64,000 nt of DNA from Haloterrigena sp. KLK7 (GTDB lineage: Archaea > Halobacteriota > Halobacteria > Halobacteriales > Natrialbaceae). The translations under genes and the position numbers were made by a program. Shown in pieces: positions 54,727 to 62,659 of this stretch (its first letter is position 1; each line of letters starts with the position of its first letter). Below the pieces are notes generated by a model. That model saw only the letters and a program-made list of their open reading frames with translations. It was not told the origin of the DNA and made no database searches. The DNA lies in NCBI RefSeq assembly GCF_037914945.1, contig NZ_CP149789.1, positions 122,545-186,544 on the forward strand. The letters are read 5' to 3'.

Positions 54727-55272
54727 TCATTGATCGGTGGCACCCGTTTCGACGCCGAAGACGGTCACGGAACCGATGGCATACTCAGCGCTTCGGTCAT
54801 GGCTTAGACTGACAGCAATATCTGTCATCTCGGGACAGATGTTCCTTCGGTCGAGCATCTCATCAAGCGCTCTGGCGGCGGGCGGCTCAAGCCTGAGCTG
54901 AGGGCCTGTCCGTTCACGAATAACCTCGATCGAATCGAGCGGAATCGCAGGCGATTCGGTATCGAGTGTTTTGTAGAACGCCTCTTTAGCCGCCCACCGT
55001 GCAGCATAGTGCTGGGGTGGCGTTCCCTGCTTCTCACAATAAGTGCGCTCTGACGCTGTGAACACGCGACACTGGAACGATTCGCTGAATTCCGCGAGAA
55101 GCGAAGCGATTCGTTCGATCGAAACGAGATCAACGCCGTGTCGAACGACGAAGTCACCGTCACTGATTCGGCGAGTCCCGAACCGGGATTCATCGAGTGG
55201 CGCAGAATCACTGTCAGAATCGATCTGAAACGCCGTCTCGTCGTTCCTGTCGTCTCTCTCGTTCATCGTCAT
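54727..55272 (-). CDS. acpS: Holo-ACP synthase (4'-phosphopantetheinyl transferase, AcpS type)
   Basis: 181 residues, versus about 125 in bacteria. After a charged, probably disordered N-terminal extension of some 45 residues comes the AcpS core: VRHGVDLVSIERI (metal-binding Asp), CRVFTASERTYCE, AARWAAKEAFYKTL, and VSLSHDRSAEYA near the C-terminus. It activates apo-ACP by transferring phosphopantetheine from CoA to the ACP serine. It overlaps the fabF end by four bases. Confidence 0.9.
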   Translation of the reverse strand: MTMNERDDRNDETAFQIDSDSDSAPLDESRFGTRRISDGDFVVRHGVDLVSIERIASLLAEFSESFQCRVFTASERTYCEKQGTPPQHYAARWAAKEAFYKTLDTESPAIPLDSIEVIRERTGPQLRLEPPAARALDEMLDRRNICPEMTDIAVSLSHDRSAEYAIGSVTVFGVETGATDQ

Positions 55273-56486
55273 GATTGCTCGAAGACGAGCGTGCCGTTAG
55301 TCCCACCGAAGCCCGCAGACGTGGTCACAACAGCGTCGAGAGACGTCTCGCAAGCGTCGGTCACGATCGGGAGATCGCATGCCGGGTCCGGTGTCTCGTA
55401 GTTCACCGTCGGTGGAATCGTCCGGTCGGCGATCGCCAGAGCGACGATTGCACTCTCGAGGGCCCCAGCACCGCTGAGCGTGTGACCGAGCGCGCCTTTG
55501 ACGCTCGCGACTGGTGGCACGGTGTCGAAAACGGACTGAAGTGCCTCGGCTTCACGGGCGTCACCGGTCGGTGTACTCGTTCCGTGTGCATTCACGTGAT
55601 CGACAGCGTCTGGCTCCAGAGTTGCGTCCTCGAGTGCGCGCTCAAGGCTCCGCTGGAGACCACGCCCGCCTTCCGCTGGCCGTGTCGGATGATGGGCATC
55701 GGCGGTCAATCCGGAACCTGTAATAGCTGCATACGGTGTCACGCCACGTTCGGCCGCACGACTACGCTCTTCGAGAACGAGAATCGCACACCCTTCAGCG
55801 AGGACGAACCCGTCTCGATCGGCGTCGAACGGACGACTTGCTCGTTCCGGCACGTCATTTCGGGTGCTGAGCGCCCGCATCGCGTCGAATCCCGCGACGC
55901 CGAGCGGAGTGATCGGAGCCTCGGTACCCCCAGCGATCGCAACGTCAGCGCGTCCTGTTCGGATGTCGGCGACTGCATCGGCAATCGCGTGAGTACCGGC
56001 TGCACAGGCCGTCCCAGGTGATCGGTTCGGACCCCGTGCGTCGAAACACATGCTAACGTGGCCGGCCGCGAGATTTGCAAGTGCGGTGATGAGAAAACGC
56101 GGCGACGGACGCTGGTCAGTGGCCGCCTCGATTTCCGAAAGCCCGCCGAACGTCGAAGCGATACTGGTAGCTATTCGACTCGGTCTCCACGAGGGCGCAT
56201 CGGGATCGAACCCGGCATCGGTGATCGCTTCCGCGGCCGCGGTAACGGCGAACTGGGTATACCGGCCCATCGTCCGGTCATCGATCCGGTCATTGCTCGT
56301 CTGCTCCGCCAGACTGCCATTAATTTCGCACGCAATCCGCGATTGAACGGCCGTTTCGTCGGGATCGAACCGCGTAATTGGCTCCGCGGCGGTGGTACCT
56401 GCACACACCTCCTCCCAGGTTCCGTCAGCGGTCATTCCGAGTGGCGTGACCATACCGATGCCGGTCACGACGACGTCTCGGTCCAT
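55269..56486 (-). CDS. fabF: 3-oxoacyl-ACP synthase II
   Basis: 405 residues. Complete Cys-His-His active site: Cys161 (PGTACAAGTHAI), His301 (VNAHGTSTPTGD) and His335 with Lys330 (KGALGHTLSGAG). N-terminal VVVTGIGMVTPLG and C-terminal TSAGFGGTNGTLV are standard for FabF/KAS II. It condenses malonyl-ACP with acyl-ACP. No fabH was found nearby, so the primer condensation must use this enzyme or one outside the window. Starts two bases after acp. Confidence 0.94.
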   Translation of the reverse strand: MDRDVVVTGIGMVTPLGMTADGTWEEVCAGTTAAEPITRFDPDETAVQSRIACEINGSLAEQTSNDRIDDRTMGRYTQFAVTAAAEAITDAGFDPDAPSWRPSRIATSIASTFGGLSEIEAATDQRPSPRFLITALANLAAGHVSMCFDARGPNRSPGTACAAGTHAIADAVADIRTGRADVAIAGGTEAPITPLGVAGFDAMRALSTRNDVPERASRPFDADRDGFVLAEGCAILVLEERSRAAERGVTPYAAITGSGLTADAHHPTRPAEGGRGLQRSLERALEDATLEPDAVDHVNAHGTSTPTGDAREAEALQSVFDTVPPVASVKGALGHTLSGAGALESAIVALAIADRTIPPTVNYETPDPACDLPIVTDACETSLDAVVTTSAGFGGTNGTLVFEQS

Positions 56487-56488
56487 GC

Positions 56489-56734
56489 TCAGATGCGCTC
56501 TCTGACGTACTCTTTGAGGTCACCCACTCTCTCGAGATCCGCGAGATCCTCGTCGGGGATGTAGACGCCGAGTTCTGCTTCGATCGCTTCAGCGAGTTCG
56601 ACGATATCGAGCGATTCGACGTTCAGTGTCTCTCCCTCGAACGCGGTCGAATCGTCGAACGAGTCCGGGTCAACACGTAGTCTGTCAGCGATGATCGTTT
56701 CGATTTGCGCGTCTATGTCAGTCGTATCAACCAT
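56489..56734 (-). CDS. acpP: Acyl carrier protein (first of two)
   Basis: 81 residues, acidic, four-helix ACP. Ser41 in NVESLDIVELAEAIE is the phosphopantetheine site; the residue before it is Glu instead of the usual Asp of DSL. GVYIPDEDL and VGDLKEYV are typical. GGTTATTTTACTT at 56755-56767 (minus strand) is a TATA box centred 27 bases upstream, indicating a leaderless mRNA that starts the acp-fabF-acpS-fabD operon. Confidence 0.92.
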   Translation of the reverse strand: MVDTTDIDAQIETIIADRLRVDPDSFDDSTAFEGETLNVESLDIVELAEAIEAELGVYIPDEDLADLERVGDLKEYVRERI

Positions 56735-57177
56735 GTCTCGTGCTTCTATATCCGCAAGTAAAATAACCTCGTTTATCGTCGGCGACAGCGAGACTCCCTC
56801 ACGGCTCGAGGATGACTTTTCTGACGGTCACCCAATTCATCAGTCCGTCAGAGGCCACTCCCGCTTCGGTCAGGGCAAGTGAGCGAGTGATGGGCAGGTC
56901 CGGGAACGTTGCCCACGTTAGAGTGGCTGTTTCTCGTCGTCGCCTTTGATATCGAGGACGATACGGTGTTCCTTTCCGTCTTACAACCGCCTGCGTGACG
57001 ATGGCGTAATGAGTTCTGCACCTGCTAACGGTTCGTCGAGTTTCTCGAGAAGCGCACGCCAGTTCACATCGAAGACCGTATTCTGATATTTCGAGGCTGA
57101 GTGAAATACTGATCCAATCCAATATCAGGATGCGAAGTGAGGGCGTGAGTACCAGTCAAAATCGGTCGATAGCTTGC
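56735..57177. other. Gene-free region between acp and a small unknown gene
   Basis: 443 bases. It holds the acp TATA box at 56755-56767; no gene or RNA was recognised in the remainder. Confidence 0.5.
56755..56767 (-). promoter_or_regulatory. TATA box of the acp-fabF-acpS-fabD operon
   Basis: GGTTATTTTACTT on the minus strand, centred 27 bases before ATG 56734. Confidence 0.6.
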
Positions 57178-57483
57178 CTACGAGATTTCTCGAAAGTCAA
57201 CACCTACAACATCGCTGATCTGAGCTACCATCGTTTCGACGAGATCGTTTGGATCGTCGCTTCCTACTCTCGAGGAGCGATCTAGCACCTCCACGTCGAG
57301 GATACGTGCGTTCTCCAGATCCCCCTCTACCGTTTCGATGTTGAGGACGGACCGGATGTAGATCGTAATGGTACGACTCTCAGTAACAGTCAGATATTCG
57401 ATGTCCAACACCGAGAATGCGGCACTGAGATCGATACTCGAAGCAAATTGATACCGCTTTACTTGCTGTTCATTAGCGGCCAT
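57178..57483 (-). CDS. Small uncharacterised protein in the fatty acid synthase locus
   Basis: 101 residues, acidic. Alternating beta-strand pattern (EYLTVTESRTITIYIRSVLNIE) followed by a helical end (DPNDLVETMVAQISDVVG). No cysteines, signal peptide or known motif. It lies between the two fab operons on the minus strand. No good TATA box was found at 27 bases, so the start is uncertain. Function unknown; a regulator or accessory factor of the locus is conceivable. Confidence 0.5.
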   Translation of the reverse strand: MAANEQQVKRYQFASSIDLSAAFSVLDIEYLTVTESRTITIYIRSVLNIETVEGDLENARILDVEVLDRSSRVGSDDPNDLVETMVAQISDVVGVDFREIS

Positions 57484-58090
57484 CGATCGTTATTCCGTGT
57501 ACTCGGAGAAAACTCCACGGGGTGGCGGTGATTTTAACCAGCACTGAGGTGAGATTTCCCGCTCTGTAGAGGGTATCACGGAAGTCTCGTCACACCGCGA
57601 TGACGGTGCTGCCTGGGTTATCTCTCCGTTCATATTGGTGATTGCAACGACGAGACGAAGACACAATGCAAGAATAGTGAGAGACGCGCGCGTTTTTCGA
57701 CGGGCACGTGACGATGTATCTCGACTACGTAGGCCATGCACTCCCTGAGATACAGTCACTGCTGTCCGATAGTTCGAGTGAACTACATGCTCAGAGCTGT
57801 TGGTAACGTCCGATCTTTCGATGCCACCGGCTTTTCATCTCGGTCGCCTATCTCACAGTACCGGCGATCACCCGCCTCGATATGCGGGCGGTTTCGGCGA
57901 GACTTCGGGGTGAAAACGGCCTCCGCCAGATACGCTTTGAAACTGAAATTGGTTTCATCCTGCCACACTCGATTTCGACTAAACCGCTCTCCTATGCCGG
58001 TGCATCCTCTTGAATTAGGAAGGACCTCGTCTTGGCTTCCCACAGGCTGTGAACACAGCATATTTGATGACAGTTTTCGATTGTAGAGAC
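57484..58090. other. Divergent intergenic region in the fatty acid synthase locus
   Basis: About 600 bases. A 47-codon frame (57490-57633, minus strand, ending PPPRGVFSEYTE) just upstream of the 101-residue gene could be a small leader gene, but nothing confirms it. CATATTTGA at 58059-58067 is the TATA box for the plus-strand operon. Confidence 0.45.
58059..58067 (+). promoter_or_regulatory. TATA box of the plus-strand fatty acid synthase operon
   Basis: GCATATTTG, centred about 28 bases before ATG 58091. Confidence 0.55.
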
Positions 58091-58957
58091 ATGTCCGAGG
58101 AATCCCCCGTCTCACCCATAGAACCATCGGGCTTGGGCGAGCACCCCAAACGGCTTGTCCGCTCGGCAATCGAATACCATTGGGACCCGGCAGCGATCAA
58201 CGTTAGGGTGGATCAAGAGGCAGTCAGTGAGTTATCTCGTGTTGAGTTCACTCGATTACGCGGGTTGCTCGCACAATTTGGAGCGGGCGAACAGGCCGTA
58301 ACCACGGATCTTGCACCGTTAGCAGTCGTCCTTGACGGCTCCGATGAGCAGCGCTATGTCGCCACACAGCTATACGACGAAGCCCGACATACAGAACTGT
58401 TCGATCGATACTGGAAGAGAGTAATCCAGCCGGAAGAGGAATCACGCGGCCTCTCCCCGACTGACCCCATGGCTGACCGATGGAGTCACGACGACTATCG
58501 GGAGCTGTTCGATCGAACGTCCAATGCGATGGCCCGACTCCTAGAACAGGATACCTCCGAAACTCGTGCTCGAGCGTTCTGTCACTATCACCTCACAGTC
58601 GAAGGAATCCTCGCTCAGACCGCCTACAGGTGGGTCGAAACACGATATAGTGGAGAACTCGAAGCAGTTCCCGAACTTCCAGGTCTAGTGAACGGGTTCA
58701 GGTACCTCCGTCGCGACGAGGGACGGCACGTCAGCTTCGGCGTGACGAAGGTTCGCAAGCTAGTCGACAAAGGCGTTGACCCGGAGACAATTGTTGAAAC
58801 GATAGACGAACTCGTGCCACTAGTTGAGACGACGATCGGCCAGATGATCCGCGATGGCAGCATAGGTGCGGACCGAAACGGGATATTCAACAGGATTGAT
58901 ACAGCACGCGACCGGCGGCTTGAACAGGTCGGAGTCGTACCATCCGAGAGGACATAG
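58091..58957 (+). CDS. R2-like ferritin-fold diiron protein
   Basis: 288 residues. Four-helix diiron pattern like ribonucleotide reductase R2: Glu in FGAGEQAVTTDL, ExxH in YDEARHTELF, Glu in HLTVEGILAQTAYRW, ExxH in RRDEGRHVSFG. The place four residues after the first His, where R2 keeps its radical tyrosine, is Phe. A reductase large subunit is not nearby. In this operon (one base before the reductase gene) an oxidase or desaturase acting on acyl-ACP is more likely than nucleotide reduction, but this is inference. R2-like ligand-binding oxidase is an alternative. Confidence 0.75.
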   Translation: MSEESPVSPIEPSGLGEHPKRLVRSAIEYHWDPAAINVRVDQEAVSELSRVEFTRLRGLLAQFGAGEQAVTTDLAPLAVVLDGSDEQRYVATQLYDEARHTELFDRYWKRVIQPEEESRGLSPTDPMADRWSHDDYRELFDRTSNAMARLLEQDTSETRARAFCHYHLTVEGILAQTAYRWVETRYSGELEAVPELPGLVNGFRYLRRDEGRHVSFGVTKVRKLVDKGVDPETIVETIDELVPLVETTIGQMIRDGSIGADRNGIFNRIDTARDRRLEQVGVVPSERT

Positions 58958-58958
58958 T

Positions 58959-59900
58959 ATGGACGCAATTCATGTTCCTGAGTACGGTGGTCCGGAGGTC
59001 TTGGAACTCGTTGATGTCGAGATTCCCGATCCCGATGACGGGGAGGTCCGGATCGATGTTCGCGCAGCAGGAGTTAATTTCGCTGATATCGAGAAGCGAC
59101 GAGGAAATTATCCTGACGGACCGACTCCACCGTACCGTCCAGGGATGGAGGTTGCTGGCGTTGTCGAGGCGACAGGATCTGGTACCGACCTCGCAGCCGG
59201 CGATCGCGTTGCAGCACTCACGTCTAGCGGGGGATACGCCGAGTATACGGTCGTTTCAACCGACACGATCGTCCCATACCCTGAAAGGCTCTCGTTCGCT
59301 TCGGGAACTGCGCTTCCAGTTCAGTGGTTGACTGCACACAACGTGCTGTTTGAATGGGGCGGGTTGCGGTCCGGCGAGCGCGTGCTGATCACCGCTGGTG
59401 CGGGCGGCGTCGGAACGGCAGCAGTCCAGCTTGCAGCTACCGCCGGAGCAACAGTTATCGCGGCGGCGAGCAGCGAAGAGAAGCGCGATCTCGTCCGTGA
59501 TCTCGGCGCGAACCGAGCCGTCGAATACTCGGCGATCGACGACATATCGGTCGACCTCGCGCTAGACGGCGTCGGCGGTAGGACGTTCACTGATGCTGTC
59601 AAGGCGCTCGTCCCTGGCGGGCGCATCGTCACGTACGGGATGGCCAGCGGTCGTGTCCCGACGGTTGCGACACCGCGATTATTCTTTCAAAATAAGTCGG
59701 TCGTCGGGTATCACCTCGAAGAGGCGCTCGAACGCGCACCTGAACGGGTGCTCTCGGCCATCCCGGAACTGGTTGATTCCGTTTCCGATAACTCTACCGA
59801 GGTCGTCGTCGGAGACACGATCCCCCTCCCTCGGGCAAGCGAGGCACATCGACGCCTCCAGCAGCGAGAGAGCCACGGCAAGCTGGTGCTGGTTCCGTAA
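58959..59900 (+). CDS. MDR-family NADPH reductase (quinone oxidoreductase-like; candidate enoyl reductase)
   Basis: 313 residues. Medium-chain dehydrogenase/reductase without zinc ligands: MDAIHVPEYGGPEVLEL, PYRPGMEVAGVVEATG, and the NADPH loop GAGGVGTAAVQLAATAG. QOR-like proteins include enoyl-thioester reductases of polyketide and mitochondrial fatty acid synthases. As no fabI/fabK/fabL homologue lies in the locus, this gene could supply the enoyl-ACP reduction step. The start at ATG 58959 is one base after the diiron gene's stop. Confidence 0.82.
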   Translation: MDAIHVPEYGGPEVLELVDVEIPDPDDGEVRIDVRAAGVNFADIEKRRGNYPDGPTPPYRPGMEVAGVVEATGSGTDLAAGDRVAALTSSGGYAEYTVVSTDTIVPYPERLSFASGTALPVQWLTAHNVLFEWGGLRSGERVLITAGAGGVGTAAVQLAATAGATVIAAASSEEKRDLVRDLGANRAVEYSAIDDISVDLALDGVGGRTFTDAVKALVPGGRIVTYGMASGRVPTVATPRLFFQNKSVVGYHLEEALERAPERVLSAIPELVDSVSDNSTEVVVGDTIPLPRASEAHRRLQQRESHGKLVLVP

Positions 59901-59967
59901 TCGAGGATCGGTTTCCTATCGACCATGTAAGGTAACATTTTTGGCTATATACGGAGACGATATTGGT

Positions 59968-60201
59968 ATGTCAATCGAAGTCGAATCAACAGTTAACGAG
60001 GTCGTTGCCGATCGACTTTCGCTGAAGCGAGAGAGCCTTGGCGATGGGACGCATTTCGTAGAGGATCTCGGTGTTGAGTCATTGGCCATCGTAGAGATCA
60101 CCGAGGTCATCGAAACGACCGTAGGGGGCCACGTTCCTGACGATCTGGCTAATCTGAAGGCTGTCGGCGAACTCAGGGCGTACGTCGTCGACCGGGCGTG
60201 A
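59968..60201 (+). CDS. Acyl carrier protein (second of two)
   Basis: 77 residues. ACP fold with Ser38 in LGVESLAIVEITEVIE as the expected phosphopantetheine site, again preceded by Glu rather than Asp. VEDLGVESLAIVEI and GHVPDDLANLKAVGEL match ACPs. It lies between the reductase and the truncated ketosynthase. Divergent from the first ACP (56.5 kb), so the two may serve different enzymes. Confidence 0.88.
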   Translation: MSIEVESTVNEVVADRLSLKRESLGDGTHFVEDLGVESLAIVEITEVIETTVGGHVPDDLANLKAVGELRAYVVDRA

Positions 60202-60204
60202 CTG

Positions 60205-60426
60205 ATGGAACGAGAAGTCACGATTACCGGCCTCGGCGCTGTGACGCCTCTCGGAACTGGAGGAACCGATACTCGGGACAGACTATGTAGTGAAGAATGT
60301 GGTAGCAGCCATATCAGCCGGTTTACCCTCGAAGAAGCAGGGCTGCGAACGACGATTACCTGTGAAGTCGACAAGGCGCCGCTTATACCATGGGACTCGA
60401 CATCGGAGGTGTTCCCTGATGAGTGA
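60205..60426 (+). pseudogene. Truncated 3-oxoacyl-ACP synthase (FabF N-terminus only)
   Basis: 73 codons. EREVTITGLGAVTPLGTGG and the following 50 residues align with the first ~65 residues of the full FabF at 55.3-56.5 kb (SRFTLEEAGLRTTITCEV against ITRFDPDETAVQSRIACEI). All catalytic residues are missing. The stop overlaps the fabG start (ATGAGTGA), so an internal deletion seems to have removed the rest while keeping coupling to fabG. It may be a dead remnant or a leader kept for translation of fabG. Confidence 0.78.
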
Positions 60427-61168
60427 GGGTCGTTTCGCGGGCGAGGTCGCAGTCGTCACCGGCGGCACTCGCGGAATCGGATTAGCGACCGCCGAGCGCC
60501 TCGCGGCCGGCGGAGCACGGACAATCGTCACCTATCACTCGAACGAGGAGGCCGCGGCGTCCGCCGCGGCCACTCTCAATTCGTACGACGCACCGACCGC
60601 AGTCAAACAGTTCGATGTGAGCGACTTTGAGTCGGTCATTGAGGCCTTTGAGCGAATCACGGACGAACACGGCCGTCCGACGGTGCTAGTCAACAACGCT
60701 GGACAAATGGACAACGGACTAGTCGTCCGGATGGGTCCCGAGCAATGGTCATCGGTCCTCAATACTAACTTGACGGGGGCATTCTACTGTACCCGTGAGG
60801 CAGCCCGGCGGATGCTCCGCGACGAAGGCGGGCGAATTGTTAATGTCGCTAGCGTCGCGGGGCTCAGCGGGTGGGCGGGGCAGGCGAATTATGCCGCGAG
60901 CAAGGCCGGTCTGATTGGGTTCACGCGAGCAGTCGCCCGTGAACTTGGTGACCGATCAATCCGGGTAAACGCAGTCGCGCCAGGATACGTCGATACCCAG
61001 CTGTACGAGGAACACATCGATGATGGCGAAGTGACCGACGACCGGATCGCGTCTGGACGAGCCGCTGATCCCGCGGAGGTTGCGGACGTAATTGCGTTCC
61101 TTGCGAGCGAAGAGGCGTCCTACGTCAACGGCGCAGTGTATCGTGTCGACGACGGGTTTATTAGTTGA
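60419..61168 (+). CDS. fabG: 3-oxoacyl-ACP reductase
   Basis: 249 residues. Short-chain dehydrogenase: NADP loop VTGGTRGIGLA, NNAGQMDNGL, the catalytic Ser-Tyr-Lys set (NVASVAGLSG; YAASKAGLIGF), and SIRVNAVAPGYVDT. Very close to FabG in length and motifs. Reduces the 3-oxo group after condensation. The ATG at 60419 overlaps the end of the truncated ketosynthase. Last gene of the plus-strand operon. Confidence 0.92.
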   Translation: MSEGRFAGEVAVVTGGTRGIGLATAERLAAGGARTIVTYHSNEEAAASAAATLNSYDAPTAVKQFDVSDFESVIEAFERITDEHGRPTVLVNNAGQMDNGLVVRMGPEQWSSVLNTNLTGAFYCTREAARRMLRDEGGRIVNVASVAGLSGWAGQANYAASKAGLIGFTRAVARELGDRSIRVNAVAPGYVDTQLYEEHIDDGEVTDDRIASGRAADPAEVADVIAFLASEEASYVNGAVYRVDDGFIS

Positions 61169-61702
61169 CGGATAAGTAAGACCCCCTCATTGCTCCTGAC
61201 GGCACCGTTTAGTTCTGCACCTCCGTCACTGGCACTTTTCCGTCAAGAGCTCAATGCGGTCTTCGATGGTTGTAGTAATGTAGGAACTATTCAAGACGTT
61301 CTCGGACGCTCGATCGACTGCCCATCCATGAATTATGGAAGCGATCGTTTCGCATTTTGAGGGTGCAAAACCACTTTTCGATCAGCTTTCTCTCGACGTA
61401 GTATGGACGTGATCGATCCGACCGTAGCACTGATGGAGCAACCATGACCGAAAGAGGCAGAGAAACAAGAACAATGACCACGGTACGCCGGTTCGTACCG
61501 GAAACTATCACTGCTATCTGTGACGTATTGATTTTGCTATTCGAACCATCATATTGGCGCGAGTGGCTCTAACCTGACGTTATTCGGAATTACCAACGAC
61601 TCAAGACGAGATGATTTTCGCCGAATCAGATAGGAAAATACGTATAGGGTGACAATCGCATCGAAACGACGACGCATCGTTCCTCTCTTCATTCAAACTA
61701 GT
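61169..61702. other. Intergenic region with an IS relic
   Basis: About 530 bases between fabG and the TauE/SafE gene. It contains the IS6-type transposase relic described separately; nothing else was recognised. Confidence 0.5.
61209..61430 (-). pseudogene. IS6-family transposase C-terminal relic
   Basis: Minus-strand frame reading SRPYYVERKLIEKWFCTLKM, then RNDRFHNSWMGSRSSVRERL, a TAG, FLHYYNHRRPH, a TGA, and ALDGKVPVTEVQN up to TAA at 61209-61211. This is the C-terminal part of haloarchaeal IS6-type transposases (catalytic Glu region and YYNxxRPH motif) with two in-frame stops and no N-terminal half. It marks an old insertion at the edge of the fatty acid synthase locus. Confidence 0.75.
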
Positions 61703-62626
61703 ATGAGCGCCCCCAAATCCAGAGTCGACGTCGAACAGTTCTTCACCAATCTCCTCGAGTTTCACTACCGCGAAGTAACGATGGTCGGCGCGACGTTGGC
61801 TGTCCTCGTAGCGTCGATCGTGTTCTTCCCCGGCTTCGAGAACGTCGGGGACGGCGTCCAGTCCGATCTCTCGGGCGGGTTGCTCGCCGGGTTAGTCCTG
61901 ATCGCGGTCGTCGCCGGCGCTGTCAAGGGAATGACCGGCTTCGGCTACTCGCTCATCATGACGCCAATCGTCGCGTCAGTGATCGACCCGACTGTCGCTG
62001 TCGTCGTTCTAGCGATCCCGCCGTGGACGCTCAACATGTTCCAGATCGCCGAAACCGGAACGGGACGGACGTTCGTTCGCGAGGAGTGGTCCCTCCTGTT
62101 GCTCGCCGTTGTCGGGACCGTCGTCGGCGTCGCAGCGCTGGCGACGTTCAGCGCCGGCCCGGTCGTCGCGTTCGTGATCGGCCTCGTCCTCCTCGGCTAC
62201 GTGGCCATCCAGGTTGTCCAGAACTTCGTCACGGTCGAGGAGGCCCACCATCCGTTCGCCCTCAGTGCCGCCGGGTTCTCCCAGGGCTTCCTGCTCGCGT
62301 TCGCGAATCTCGGACCGCTGCTCCCGGCGTACTTCCACACCTTCGAACGGGACACCGAGCGATACATCGGAGGTCTGGCGATGGTGCTCGGAACGATTTT
62401 CACAGTCCGAATCGTTCAGATGGCGCTGTTCACCGATCTCCTGACGACGTACCGGCTTTGGCTCGGTTCGGTGATCGCGGTGGTCACGATCGTCGGCCTA
62501 CTGCTGGGAACGTATCTCCGGCGCCTCGAGTTCGACGAGCGAATGTTCAACTGGTTCGTCGTCGGACTCCTCTTCGTGATTTCTCTCAATATCTTCCGGA
62601 ACACCGTGCCGGCACTGTTCTTTTAG
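61703..62626 (+). CDS. TauE/SafE-family sulfite exporter-like membrane protein
   Basis: 307 residues with about eight membrane spans in two repeats: GAVKGMTGFGYSLIMTPIVA in the first half and SAAGFSQGFLLAFANLGPLL in the second are the duplicated conserved loops of the family. Members export sulfite, sulfoacetate or organic anions. The ATG at 61703 is preferred over a GTG 54 bases upstream. It is followed directly by a decayed SoxB/5'-nucleotidase-like gene, which might hint at a sulfur-related role. Confidence 0.85.
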   Translation: MSAPKSRVDVEQFFTNLLEFHYREVTMVGATLAVLVASIVFFPGFENVGDGVQSDLSGGLLAGLVLIAVVAGAVKGMTGFGYSLIMTPIVASVIDPTVAVVVLAIPPWTLNMFQIAETGTGRTFVREEWSLLLLAVVGTVVGVAALATFSAGPVVAFVIGLVLLGYVAIQVVQNFVTVEEAHHPFALSAAGFSQGFLLAFANLGPLLPAYFHTFERDTERYIGGLAMVLGTIFTVRIVQMALFTDLLTTYRLWLGSVIAVVTIVGLLLGTYLRRLEFDERMFNWFVVGLLFVISLNIFRNTVPALFF

Positions 62627-62659
62627 GGGCCGCAGGCACGGTCGTCCAAGGGGAAGTAC

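Noticed and set aside
57490..57759. 89-codon frame on the minus strand before the 101-residue gene
   Set aside because: The N-terminal half looks like random Arg/Ser-rich translation. At most the last 47 codons could be real, and nothing supports that firmly.
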